Position numbers and translations under genes: made by a program
Shown here: piece after piece, positions 29,799 through 38,288 of the stretch
Position numbering within the stretch: position 1 is the first letter of the stretch
Layout of the letters: every line of letters begins with the position of its first letter
DNA from: an uncultured Myxococcales bacterium
GTDB lineage: Bacteria > Myxococcota_A > Polyangia > Polyangiales > Polyangiaceae
Length of the DNA: 64,000 nt
Direction of reading: 5' to 3'
NCBI GenBank assembly: GCA_937872925.1
Contig: CALMUT010000085.1
Coordinates: 21,248 to 85,247 of the forward strand
The notes under the pieces: generated by a model
Seen by the model: the letters and a program-made list of their open reading frames with translations, nothing else
Told to the model about the DNA's origin: nothing
The model's database searches: none

Positions 29799-29987
29799 TG
29801 ACGACCCCGTTTCGGTCACTTTTCGTGCATCGGGCGTGCCGACGTCGAAAGTCTTCGGGATCCCCCCGGGATCTCACGGACAAAGGCTTGCCCAGGGTAG
29901 GTTTACGCATCGCGCAAAGCGCAAGGCTTGCCGGCGGGCAACCGTGCGACGCGACGGCTGCGCGAAGGCCCGGAGTGGTCAAAAGGA
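29799..29987. other. Intergenic region upstream of the hydrogenase operon
   Basis: About 190 bp between the V/A-ATPase subunit D stop and the hydrogenase start, both on the minus strand. It must hold the hydrogenase promoter unless the ATPase transcript reads through. A 10-base direct repeat AAGGCTTGCC (near 29883 and 29929) and a small TTGCC/GGCAA hairpin are visible. No clear sigma-54 or terminator signature. Confidence 0.5.
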
Positions 29988-30602
29988 CTAGTCGCGGCGC
30001 AGCCGCATGCGTGCGGCTTCTTCGTGTTCCTGCTCAGCCAGCTGTTCGTCGATGTGATCGATGGTCGCGGACAGCTCTGGCAGCACGACGTTTTCCAGGG
30101 CACGCGCGCGCCGCTCCGTGCGCCGATACTCCTGTAGCAATCGCTCCAGATTCCCGCTTGCCAAAGCGAGAGTGAGCTCGGTGCGCAGCAAGCGCTCGAA
30201 AGCGTCCGCCGCGCCGCGAGACTCGGGCGAAGGATTGCAGGCGATCGCAGTCGGTGCGCTTACGTCCAACTCACCCTCCGCGCGCTGGAGGCAAACACCC
30301 AGAAAGCTGTCTTGGTGGTATCGCATCGCAGCCAGAGACGCACTCCGGGGCGGCAGCGCAGCTAGCTCGCGGGTGCCATGCCGGGCCACCGCGTGCGCCA
30401 ATGCGTGGCGCGCGGCAGAATGCGCCGCCTGATACGCCCTGCGCGCATCAGCGTAGCGCTGCAGCCAACGCAGCATTTCCCCGGCCAGCAGCATGCGCTT
30501 TTGGTCCAAGAAGGTATGCCCTTCCTGAGTGAAGCGGCGCTCGTCCTGAAGTTCGAGCAGGACGGAGCGGGTCGCCACGGCGTCTGCACGCAGTTGGGCC
30601 AT
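29988..30602 (-). CDS. atpD: V/A-type ATPase subunit D (central stalk)
   Basis: 204 residues. Long coiled coil forming the central shaft with F. Conserved pattern: ATRSVLLELQ, FLDQKRMLLAGEML at the N-terminus, and YRRTERRARALENVVLP at the C-terminus, both diagnostic for subunit D. Last gene of the operon, 1 bp after the B stop. Confidence 0.93.
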   Translation of the reverse strand: MAQLRADAVATRSVLLELQDERRFTQEGHTFLDQKRMLLAGEMLRWLQRYADARRAYQAAHSAARHALAHAVARHGTRELAALPPRSASLAAMRYHQDSFLGVCLQRAEGELDVSAPTAIACNPSPESRGAADAFERLLRTELTLALASGNLERLLQEYRRTERRARALENVVLPELSATIDHIDEQLAEQEHEEAARMRLRRD

Positions 30603-30603
30603 C

Positions 30604-32007
30604 TCAGCTTACCGCGCCCTCGGTCAGAGCCACGTCCGGGACGTGCTTTTCCAGCTGTGCCCGGCTCAGGCGTCGCAGCTCGCGCCGCGGCAACGTGCGC
30701 AGCAAGTCCCAGCCCATGCGGAGGCTCTCTTCCAGACTGCGTGGACCGTCTTGATGCAGGAGTTTGCGCTCGAACGCGTCACCGAACTCCAAATAGACTC
30801 GGTCGGACGCCGGCAGGCCCTCGGTACCCACGACACTCGCGAGCGTTCGCACCTCGTTAGCGCGCGCGTAGGATGCATACAGCTGCTGCGCCAACCCGGG
30901 GTGGTCCGGATGCGTCTTGCCTTGACCGATCCCGTCTTTCATCAGTCGCGACAGACTGGGCAGCACACGCACTGGTGGATAGGTTTCTTGCCGATCCAAG
31001 TTCTTGTCGAGCACGATCTGCCCTTCGGTGATGTACCCAGTCAGGTCAGCGATGGGATGACTGATGTCCGACGCGGGCATCGTCAGAGCGACCAACTGCG
31101 TCAGGCTTCCTGGCAGGCCTTCCACGACTCCAGCGCGTTCGTAAAGGATTGCGAGATCGGAGTACATGTATCCGGGGTAGCCCTTGCGACTCGGGATCTC
31201 TCCATGGCTGGCCGAAACTTCTCGCAAAGCCTCGCAGTAATTCGTCATGTCGGTCATCAAGACCAACACATGGCGGCCTTCTTCGAATGCCAGGTACTCT
31301 GCAGCCGTCAGGGCGAAGCGTGGCGTTAGCAGGCGCTGAGTGCTCGACTCGCTCGCCAGGTTGAGGAACAACGCGGTATGTTCCGCGGCGCCGCTCACCT
31401 GCATCGCGCGTCGGAACGCTTCCGCGGTATCGAAGGAGACTCCGATCCCGACGAACACCAGTGCGAAGTCCCCTTCGGCGTCGCCCAACAGGCGCGCGCG
31501 TTGGGCGATTTCAGTCATCATGCGATCGTGGGGTAAACCGGCCGCCGAGAAAATGGGTAGCTTCTGACCGCGCACCAAGCTGTTCAGCAAGTCGATGCAG
31601 GTGAACCCCGTCTCGATAAACTCGAAGGGTTTGATGCGGCGAGCCGGGTTGATGGGCAACCCTTCGATGCGAAAGGATCGCTCGACTACGACCGGCGGCC
31701 CGGCGTCGATGGGCTGCCCTACTCCGTTGAAGACACGCCCCAAGAGCCCCGGTCCGACGCCAAAGTGCAGGGAGCTGCCGTGTAGGCGTACTCGGGTCTC
31801 CGGCAGACTCAGGCCCGTCGTCGACTCCAGCACTTCGATCACCATGACATCATCGTCCAGTGTGGCCACTCGACCTAGACGGCTACGTCCGTCACTTCCA
31901 AACACCTCCACGGACTCGTTGAGTCCCACCGCTACGTTCCGCTTCAGAAACAGCAGCGGCCCCTCGATGCGGGTGGCAGCTCCGCTGACGGAAACCTCAG
32001 CTCGCAC
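30604..32007 (-). CDS. atpB: V/A-type ATPase subunit B (non-catalytic nucleotide-binding)
   Basis: 467 residues from the GTG at 32007, chosen because GAGGTG lies just upstream and the family homology (ATRIEGPLLFLK) begins there; it overlaps subunit A by 11 bp. Motifs: GRVFNGVGQPID, PIFSAAGLPHDR in place of a Walker A (normal for B), ILLDMTNYCEAL-like LVLMTDMTNYCEALREVS, and PSLSRLMKDGIG. Alternates with A in the hexamer. Confidence 0.96.
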   Translation of the reverse strand: MRAEVSVSGAATRIEGPLLFLKRNVAVGLNESVEVFGSDGRSRLGRVATLDDDVMVIEVLESTTGLSLPETRVRLHGSSLHFGVGPGLLGRVFNGVGQPIDAGPPVVVERSFRIEGLPINPARRIKPFEFIETGFTCIDLLNSLVRGQKLPIFSAAGLPHDRMMTEIAQRARLLGDAEGDFALVFVGIGVSFDTAEAFRRAMQVSGAAEHTALFLNLASESSTQRLLTPRFALTAAEYLAFEEGRHVLVLMTDMTNYCEALREVSASHGEIPSRKGYPGYMYSDLAILYERAGVVEGLPGSLTQLVALTMPASDISHPIADLTGYITEGQIVLDKNLDRQETYPPVRVLPSLSRLMKDGIGQGKTHPDHPGLAQQLYASYARANEVRTLASVVGTEGLPASDRVYLEFGDAFERKLLHQDGPRSLEESLRMGWDLLRTLPRRELRRLSRAQLEKHVPDVALTEGAVS

Positions 32008-33745
32008 GTGCCACCTCGTTTCCCAGCCGGGCAAACGCTTCGTCCAATTCACGCCCCAGCGCCTCCAAGCCGTCGAGGTCCTCACCGAGCTCTTCACTCA
32101 TGCGCTGGAGCTTCGCCAGCACTTCCAGCTCCGCCACGGCGGAAAGCGCCACGCCAGCGTCCAAAGCCTCCGCCGCCAGTTCACTGAATCGCACGATGAG
32201 CCGCAGCATCACCGCTTGGCGCTTGGGACTGCAATGCGCGTCAACTGGAGAGAGTGCCGACTGGCGTAGGAATCCGTCGTTGATCAGATCGGCAGCCAAC
32301 AGCACGAGTTGTTGGCGTTCTGGCAGTGCGTCTTTGCCGATGATCCGTGCCATGCGCACGAGCCGCGCCTGCTCCTCTAGAAGTGCAAGCAGTCGTCTGC
32401 GGTCCTCGGTCCAACGCCCACTGCCCTCCGCCTCCCACCAGTCGCGAAGCGACCCAACGTCTTCGGAGTAGGAGGCCAAAGGATGGATCGCGGGATACAT
32501 GCGCGCGTGGGCCCGTTCCGGGTCGAGGCTCCACATGCACCGCACGTAGCGCTCGGTGTGCTTGGTGACGGGTTCGGAGAAGTCTCCACCGGGTGGACTG
32601 ACTGCACCGATGAGCGTCAGAGAACCTTCCAGTCCGTCGAGGGTTTCGACGCGGCCGGCACGCTCATAAAACTCCGCCAGGCGGCTGCTCAAGTACGCTG
32701 GGTAGCCGCCTTCCGCAGGCAGCTCTCCAAGGCGGCCGGAGATCTCCCGCAAGGCTTCTGCCCAACGACTGGTCGAGTCGGCCATCAACGCAACGTGCAG
32801 GCCTTGATCACGGAAGTACTCCGCGACCGTCACTCCAGTATTGATGCTGGCCTCGCGCGCCGCCACGGGCATATTGGATGTGTTGGCGATGATCACCGTA
32901 CGCTCGAGCAAGCGCCGACCTGTCCGAGGGTCATCGAGCTCCGGCAGTTCCTGCAGGACTTCGGCCATCTCGTTGCCGCGCTCGCCGCAGCCCACATACA
33001 CGACCACGTCGGCGTTGCACCATTTCGCCAGCGTTTGCTGCAACACGGTCTTGCCGGTGCCGAAGCCCCCGGGCAGTGCTGCACGCCCGCCGCGCGCAAC
33101 CGGAAACAGGGTGTCCAGAATGCGTTGGCCGGTCAAAAGCGGTCTGTCCGGCGGGAGTCTGCGTCGCACCGGGCGCGGCATGCGCACCGGCCAGCGCTGC
33201 GTCAGTCCAACCTCGTGCTGCACGCCGTCCCGCGTCTCGATGCGACACAGCACGCTGCCTGCATCCGCCTCGCCCGCGACGCGCATTTCGCGGACGGTTC
33301 CGGATACCCCGGGCGGCAGCAGCACACTTTGTTCGCGCGCTCCAGCCCGGCGAACGCTTCCGAGACGTGCGCCACCTACCAAGCTGTCCGACACGCTGGA
33401 AAGCGGCGTGAACGAAACCTGAAGGTCGATGGCGGTCCGCATGCCGGGTTGCACGCGCGCCTGCGTCGTGACCAACGGGCGCAGCAGCCCATCGAAGATC
33501 CGACCCAACAAATGCGGCCCAAGAGTTGCCGACAGCGGCGCTCCCGTGCCCTCCACACTGGCGCCCGGCCGCAGCCCTGTGGTGTCCTCATACACCTGCA
33601 CCACGATATGGTCCTGATGGATCTGAATGACTTCGCCCAGCAACTTGCGGTCGCCAACCAGCACGGCTTCGTAGACCTGAAACGGATCGACCGTCCGCCC
33701 GCGTAGCACCGGCCCGCTGATCCACTGCAACACGGCGCGATTCAC
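31997..33745 (-). CDS. atpA: V/A-type ATPase subunit A (catalytic)
   Basis: 582 residues from the GTG at 33745, preceded by GGAGGAG at good spacing; upstream sequence in this frame is antisense-like noise. Walker A GGFGTGKTV (GPFGSGKT in most), catalytic GCGERGNEM, Walker B HVALMADSTSRWAEALREIS and the A-specific bulge domain are present. The PGEEGYP motif reads PAEGGYP. It makes or hydrolyses ATP in the V1/A1 head. Start overlaps the subunit E stop by 4 bp (GTGA). Confidence 0.96.
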   Translation of the reverse strand: MNRAVLQWISGPVLRGRTVDPFQVYEAVLVGDRKLLGEVIQIHQDHIVVQVYEDTTGLRPGASVEGTGAPLSATLGPHLLGRIFDGLLRPLVTTQARVQPGMRTAIDLQVSFTPLSSVSDSLVGGARLGSVRRAGAREQSVLLPPGVSGTVREMRVAGEADAGSVLCRIETRDGVQHEVGLTQRWPVRMPRPVRRRLPPDRPLLTGQRILDTLFPVARGGRAALPGGFGTGKTVLQQTLAKWCNADVVVYVGCGERGNEMAEVLQELPELDDPRTGRRLLERTVIIANTSNMPVAAREASINTGVTVAEYFRDQGLHVALMADSTSRWAEALREISGRLGELPAEGGYPAYLSSRLAEFYERAGRVETLDGLEGSLTLIGAVSPPGGDFSEPVTKHTERYVRCMWSLDPERAHARMYPAIHPLASYSEDVGSLRDWWEAEGSGRWTEDRRRLLALLEEQARLVRMARIIGKDALPERQQLVLLAADLINDGFLRQSALSPVDAHCSPKRQAVMLRLIVRFSELAAEALDAGVALSAVAELEVLAKLQRMSEELGEDLDGLEALGRELDEAFARLGNEVARAS

Positions 33746-34383
33746 GGCGCGACTCCTCCGGCGCCTGCGCGCCGCCGTAGCTCGAGCAACAACCGACCCT
33801 GAACGGACGTCTTCATCGCAAGCAAACCCGTCACGCTGCCGTCGACTAACGCGCCGCTGGCGGAAACCCGCAGCCCGGCGACCAGGGCCTCGCTGCAGAC
33901 CAGCCGCGGCGGCGCACCGCTCGCTCGCGCAGTTTCGGCGGCGATCTCTTTCAGCTCTTCGGGCCCCAGCTGTGGATGTTCTACCAGCCATTGGCCCTTG
34001 GGAAGCACCCTGGCCGCATCTTCGATCAAGCGACGGACCCACTGCTTGCGCTGCTCGGGGCTCTCCCAGCGCCGCGCAAGCTCGCTTGCAATCGATTCCC
34101 ATGCTCTCGAGAGCAACGTGCGCGCAATCTCATGGGAAGTGGCTCGCTCCTCCGCCGCGAGCTCCGCTCGGACGTGGTGGACACGCTGCTGCATGGAAGC
34201 GCGTGCCTCAGCGGCAGCCCGAGCGACGTGGACCCTTGCCTCACGGCGCGCTGCCTTTCTCAGCTCCGCCGCGCTCCGTTGCGCATCGCTGTGCAATTGT
34301 GCGCAGCGCACCTGGCAGTCGCGCTCCACGAGGTCGAGGAAGCGCGGCACGGAATCTCGGTCGCCGTCCGCACGCCCACTCAT
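33742..34383 (-). CDS. atpE: V/A-type ATPase subunit E (peripheral stalk)
   Basis: 213 residues: N-terminal long Ala/Arg/Glu coiled coil (about 15-100), then a globular domain ending LRVSASGALVDGSVTGLLAMK, the conserved C-terminal signature of subunit E. Pairs with subunit H/G in the stator. Overlaps F and A by 4 bp each. Confidence 0.9.
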   Translation of the reverse strand: MSGRADGDRDSVPRFLDLVERDCQVRCAQLHSDAQRSAAELRKAARREARVHVARAAAEARASMQQRVHHVRAELAAEERATSHEIARTLLSRAWESIASELARRWESPEQRKQWVRRLIEDAARVLPKGQWLVEHPQLGPEELKEIAAETARASGAPPRLVCSEALVAGLRVSASGALVDGSVTGLLAMKTSVQGRLLLELRRRAGAGGVAP

Positions 34384-34682
34384 GACACCATGCCCAACTG
34401 CCGCTGGACGGCGGCGCCCAGATCCGGAGCCGCGGCCTCTGAAGCCATCGAGTCGACGACCAAGACACTGCAGTTCAGCGTACGCTGCGTCTGTGCTTGC
34501 GCGCCCCGCGGCAGGTGCTTCGCGAGCTCAGCAGTGATCAGCACCAGCCGGGACTCCCGGCAAGCTTCTTGAAACACCGCCGGCAGTTGCGCCAGAGAGG
34601 GAGACAGCACGCGAGCGCCGGCCAAACGATAGCCACTGCCCGTCAAAGCGTCACCGATGAAGATGGGAGGTTCTTGGGTCAT
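34380..34682 (-). CDS. atpF: V/A-type ATPase subunit F
   Basis: 100 residues from the ATG at 34682, whose ATGA overlaps the K stop. N-terminal IFIGDALTGSGYRLAGARV matches the subunit F start (GD.dt..GFrLaG), and LVLITAELAKHL the middle. Binds subunit D in the central stalk and can regulate the motor. Confidence 0.88.
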   Translation of the reverse strand: MTQEPPIFIGDALTGSGYRLAGARVLSPSLAQLPAVFQEACRESRLVLITAELAKHLPRGAQAQTQRTLNCSVLVVDSMASEAAAPDLGAAVQRQLGMVS

Positions 34683-35026
34683 CCGAGCTTGTTGAGGATC
34701 AGAATCGAAACGATCAAGCCATAGATGGCGATGCCCTCGGCCAGACCCACCAGCACCAACACGCGCCCGAAGAGCTCGGGCTTTTCCGCGAGGGCGCCGA
34801 CGCTTGCGCTTCCGACGCGCGCAACCGCCAGCGCCGCGGCCACCGATGAAATGCTCGTGGCCGCCGCGGCCGCGACGTAGCCCCAGCGCAACACAGAGGG
34901 GTCGTTGACGAGGGTGGCGGGTGCTGCGTCCGCGGCCAGGGCCGGCGTTCCCCATAGGAGCACGGTGCAGACAATGCTCAGTACGGAAACGACGGCGAGC
35001 CAGAACCAAGCAGAAGAACGCATCAT
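34679..35026 (-). CDS. atpK: V/A-type ATPase proteolipid subunit K, signal peptide plus two TM helices
   Basis: 115 residues from the ATG at 35026 (AAGGAG upstream). Residues 1-32 look like a cleavable signal peptide (ending ALAADA); then a two-helix hairpin: AAAATSISSVAAALAVARVGSASVGALAEKPE and LVLVGLAEGIAIYGLIVSIL. The Glu in GLAEGIAIYGL is the ion-carrying residue. One hairpin per protein (not the doubled four-helix form) predicts a ring with one ion site per 2 TM. No Gln at the usual Na+ positions of helix 1 is seen, so proton use is likelier; this is inference. Confidence 0.9.
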   Translation of the reverse strand: MMRSSAWFWLAVVSVLSIVCTVLLWGTPALAADAAPATLVNDPSVLRWGYVAAAAATSISSVAAALAVARVGSASVGALAEKPELFGRVLVLVGLAEGIAIYGLIVSILILNKLG

Positions 35027-35031
35027 TTTCG

Positions 35032-36876
35032 CTACTCCTTGCCCCCGGGGGCGGGGGCCGGTGGTGTCAGTGCCGGTGGTGTTAGGGGTTGGAAGGCACG
35101 CCCTTCCCCACGCAAGAACCGTGCGAAGAACTCGAAGAGCACGAGGCGGGTCGTCTGAATCGAGACCACCAAGCCTTCCAGCGCGACGGTAAAGGCATTG
35201 CCGACCACCAGCACGAGCGTTGCGGCAAGGGCTCCGCCCGCGGCATGGGACAGTCCCTCGATAGCGGAGCACAAACCTGCGTGCGCCAACGCGAAGGCAC
35301 CGACCCGCGCGAAGGACACCGTGTTTACGAGCAGCTGGAGCACCCGCTCGATCAGATGCCCGGCTGCTGCAGCAGCGCTCTTCAAGCGGTGCTTTGGTGC
35401 GGCGACCCCGCTGCCAACCAGATGCCAGGCGACGCCGAAAATTGCTACGAATCCGGCGCGCCCATCCACCGCCATGCCCACCACGCCCAGGTAAATCACG
35501 AGGACCGCCGCGTCGACGCTCAGCCAGCGAGACAGCCCGCCCCGCCAGCGCGCTTCGAAGGCGCTGAGCAGCAGACCCACGAGCAAGATCGCCGAGCCGC
35601 CCACGACCGAAACGGCCAGAAGTGGAAGCGGCGCGGAAAGCGGGTGCACCCAGAGCGGCGCGATCACCCTTTCAGAGGCAAACACGCTGCCAAACAGCAC
35701 CCCAAACACGATGGCCATCGCACCGCCGGAAATCAAAAGGGCCGTTGCGGGAAAGCGCTTGCGCAGTATCAGGCCGAGCAATACCAGCACGGCGCCCTGA
35801 CCCACGTCGCCGAACATGAAACCGAATAGCAGCGGTGCCAACACCGCGAGCACGGGGCTGGGATCCGGTTCATAGCGCGCTGGAGTGCCAAGCAATCCTG
35901 GAAAAGTCTCGAAGGGTTTGACCCACTTCGGGTTGTTCAAGACCACGGGCGGCTCCCTACTGGGCCCGGGCGAAGGAAAGTCCAGGATCGTGGGAACGCC
36001 CACGGCGTCGAGCGCCGCGTCGAGCAGCGCGCCACTCTGATCTTTGGTCCAGCCGGTGATCACTGCGAAGTGCCGCGTATGAGGCAGCGCCGGTACGCTG
36101 TCAGCGAACCAGCGCAGCCGCCGCAAGTCACACAGCGCAGCTGCAAGTTCGTGGCGCACGTGGCTCGCATGCAATGCTGCCCAAACGCCTTCGAGCAATC
36201 CCTCGATGGCCGTCAGACGTTCCTTCAGTGCTTGCCGCGCGCCACGCGGCGGCACCCAGTCAGGGATGGCCACCCTGCGTGCCTTGGCTGACGCAAGTAC
36301 CTGCTCGACGTCTGCCGCATCACTGCGTTTGCCAACTACGACGAAGAAAGCGTGTTCTTCCCCCACCCAGCGTCGCACCAACGGCCGGGCCGGCAGCGCG
36401 GCATCCATCGCGGCCGTCCGCGACATGACGAACAGATGCGCGCTCAGGGTCGGCCCCGCATCACGCAGTTGTGCGAGGTCCAAGTCCTCCGCACCCGGCA
36501 CGTCGCACAGCTCGGCGAGGAGTTCGAGTTCCGCACGTTCCTGCTCTAGCTGCTGCAACGCTTCTATTTGCGGTGCAGCGTCGGCGCTCCAGGCCGCGAC
36601 GCTTGCCAACGCGCGTTTCGCCACCGCGGCTGGAGCTGCAGGCGGCCCGCTCGACGGCACTTCCTGTTCGGGCCAGTACGGATGAAAGCGCCGCGCAAGC
36701 TGCTCGTACTCGCGCAGCGCCTCCTGGACGTCGCTACCCCGTGCATAGGCCCCGAGTTCGGTCTCCGCTTCGATCTGCACCATACCCGTGCGCGCAAGCG
36801 CTTCCGTAACTCGACTCACGTCGTTGCGATCCGTGAGCACTTGAAACCAACGCGCGGGGACTGGTCTCAGACCCAT
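35032..36876 (-). CDS. atpI: V/A-type ATPase subunit I (a-subunit)
   Basis: 614 residues: N-terminal cytoplasmic arm (to about 330) that contacts the stator, then about seven TM helices (LAPLLFGFMFGDVGQG, LLISGGAMAIVFGVLFGS and later). The ion-channel Arg lies in NTVSFARVGAFALAHAGL. Ends with a Pro-rich tail (PPALTPPAPAPGG). It forms the half-channels with the K ring, 5 bp upstream of K. Confidence 0.94.
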   Translation of the reverse strand: MGLRPVPARWFQVLTDRNDVSRVTEALARTGMVQIEAETELGAYARGSDVQEALREYEQLARRFHPYWPEQEVPSSGPPAAPAAVAKRALASVAAWSADAAPQIEALQQLEQERAELELLAELCDVPGAEDLDLAQLRDAGPTLSAHLFVMSRTAAMDAALPARPLVRRWVGEEHAFFVVVGKRSDAADVEQVLASAKARRVAIPDWVPPRGARQALKERLTAIEGLLEGVWAALHASHVRHELAAALCDLRRLRWFADSVPALPHTRHFAVITGWTKDQSGALLDAALDAVGVPTILDFPSPGPSREPPVVLNNPKWVKPFETFPGLLGTPARYEPDPSPVLAVLAPLLFGFMFGDVGQGAVLVLLGLILRKRFPATALLISGGAMAIVFGVLFGSVFASERVIAPLWVHPLSAPLPLLAVSVVGGSAILLVGLLLSAFEARWRGGLSRWLSVDAAVLVIYLGVVGMAVDGRAGFVAIFGVAWHLVGSGVAAPKHRLKSAAAAAGHLIERVLQLLVNTVSFARVGAFALAHAGLCSAIEGLSHAAGGALAATLVLVVGNAFTVALEGLVVSIQTTRLVLFEFFARFLRGEGRAFQPLTPPALTPPAPAPGGKE

Positions 36877-37490
36877 GCGACCTCGCTTTGCACGTCAGCG
36901 AATAGCAGCCGCCGCAGGAGCGCACCGCGCAGCCGCTCCAAGTCGAAAAACGCCAGCGCCAAGTAGCAGAAAGCCGCCACCGGCTGCTCGGCCTGCGCAC
37001 GAAAGCGACGCGCGGTGTCACGTTCGAGAGCAGCGCGCAGCCGCCAGCCATCTTCGCTCGGCGGCGCGGCCGCCATGCGCAGCCGGTGCCGCAATATTTC
37101 CTCGATGAAAGCGTCGACTTCCGCGCGTTCGCGGGCTCGCATCGACGGCAAAACGGCCCGCAATTCCTCCAGGGCGCCAAGGCGAAACTCCGCTGGCTCC
37201 GTCCAGCGCGCAAGCAGCTCGAATACCGGAGTCCACACGGCGGGATACCAAGTGGCAACTTCCAAAACGTGGACCGCGAACGCGCGACGCAACGCGGAGT
37301 CGACGGCGTCCGCGTCGGAGTCGCCATGAATGGCCGACAACCATGGGCGCAGTTCGCTGGCGCGCGCCGCCTCAAGGAAGTGCGCCCAAGAGCCACTGGC
37401 GTGAAGCCGCCGCCAAGTGCGTTCCTGCGGCCGCGCGCCCAGGCGCGCCTGGACGCGTGTCTGGCCATAGGCAAAGTCTACGCGGCTCAC
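36867..37490 (-). CDS. atpC: Probable V/A-type ATPase subunit C-like protein (short)
   Basis: 207 residues from the GTG at 37490 (GTGA overlap with the H gene, AGGAGG upstream). Sequence YGQTRVQARLGARP at the N-terminus and a C-terminal helix VAAFCYLALAFFDLERLRGALLRRLLF resemble the helical repeats of subunit C/d, which bridges the rotor and the K ring. It is about 110 residues shorter than typical C subunits (about 320), so it may be a reduced version. Assigned mainly by operon position: it is the only required subunit otherwise missing. Confidence 0.6.
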   Translation of the reverse strand: MSRVDFAYGQTRVQARLGARPQERTWRRLHASGSWAHFLEAARASELRPWLSAIHGDSDADAVDSALRRAFAVHVLEVATWYPAVWTPVFELLARWTEPAEFRLGALEELRAVLPSMRARERAEVDAFIEEILRHRLRMAAAPPSEDGWRLRAALERDTARRFRAQAEQPVAAFCYLALAFFDLERLRGALLRRLLFADVQSEVAWV

Positions 37491-37828
37491 GTGCCCTCCT
37501 GCGTGTCGGCGTTGCCCAGCAGCCAATCCACGACGTCACCGACCGCCGCACCGAGTAGTGCTTCGTCGGCGAGACTGCGCTGCGAGGCACGCTGCCGATC
37601 CGCGAACTCTTCCCGAAGCACGGCAATCTGTTCTTCCGCGAGCGAAAGGCCGCGCTCGTGAACGCGACGGGCGCGCGCATCCGCCCGCTTCGCGATCCGC
37701 CGCGCGTCCGCACGCGCGGCGGCGACGACGCCCTCGGCCATCCGGGACGCTTCGGCCACTTGCTGCTCCGCGTCGCGTTCGGCTTCGAGTACCGCGTCAA
37801 TGCTGGGGCTCCCCCCCGGCTGGGCCAT
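37487..37828 (-). CDS. atpH: V/A-type ATPase subunit H/G (stator coiled coil)
   Basis: 113 residues from the ATG at 37828 (an ATG 27 bases upstream is an alternative). Nearly all is a charged coiled coil of AEARRxA type (SRMAEGVVAAARADARRIAKRADARARRVHERGL), like AhaH/NtpF that pairs with subunit E. First gene of the operon; its stop overlaps subunit C by 4 bp. Confidence 0.75.
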   Translation of the reverse strand: MAQPGGSPSIDAVLEAERDAEQQVAEASRMAEGVVAAARADARRIAKRADARARRVHERGLSLAEEQIAVLREEFADRQRASQRSLADEALLGAAVGDVVDWLLGNADTQEGT

Positions 37829-38288
37829 GATCCCCACGGATGCAGCAACCTCCATGCCACCATTGCCGCACCGTTCTCCCTATGAATCCGCGTAACTGCT
37901 GCGCGCCACCCATCGCCGTCGGCAACAATTGCGACAGGCGCGTGGGTCCTTTGCACGCCGGGACGGTCCCCCTCGCCTAGCCTCCTGGGTGCTTTCGGTG
38001 CGCCGTGGCGGCGAGCACCCTCGGCGCGTTGCTGCCCAGTGGGGCGTGACAGGCCCCGCGCTGAAGGGCGAAACTCATCGCTTTCGCCGCCGCGAAGGGA
38101 AACCTCGCCAAATGCCTTTACGTCTCCAGGTGAGTCGCCCACAATTCGCCAGATCGTGAAAGCGAAGCCACTGCACAGAGAATGAACCCCTGAGCGGATC
38201 CGGCGGCGCCGGGTCACGACATCTGCGGTGATCTTCCGATAGGCGCGTTCGCTGAAGGCGGCCGGGAAGAAGGCCGAATGGAGCGAAC
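37829..38288. other. Divergent intergenic region, 460 bp
   Basis: Lies between the ATPase operon (left, minus) and the acyl-CoA-dehydrogenase-like gene (right, plus), so it should hold both promoters. No conserved ORF, RNA gene or clear operator is recognised. GGAG precedes the ATG at 38289. Confidence 0.5.

Noticed and set aside
33746..34102. Extended N-terminus of ATPase subunit A
   Set aside because: Arg-rich sequence antisense-like to subunit E; the GTG at 33745 has GGAGGAG and begins the family homology.
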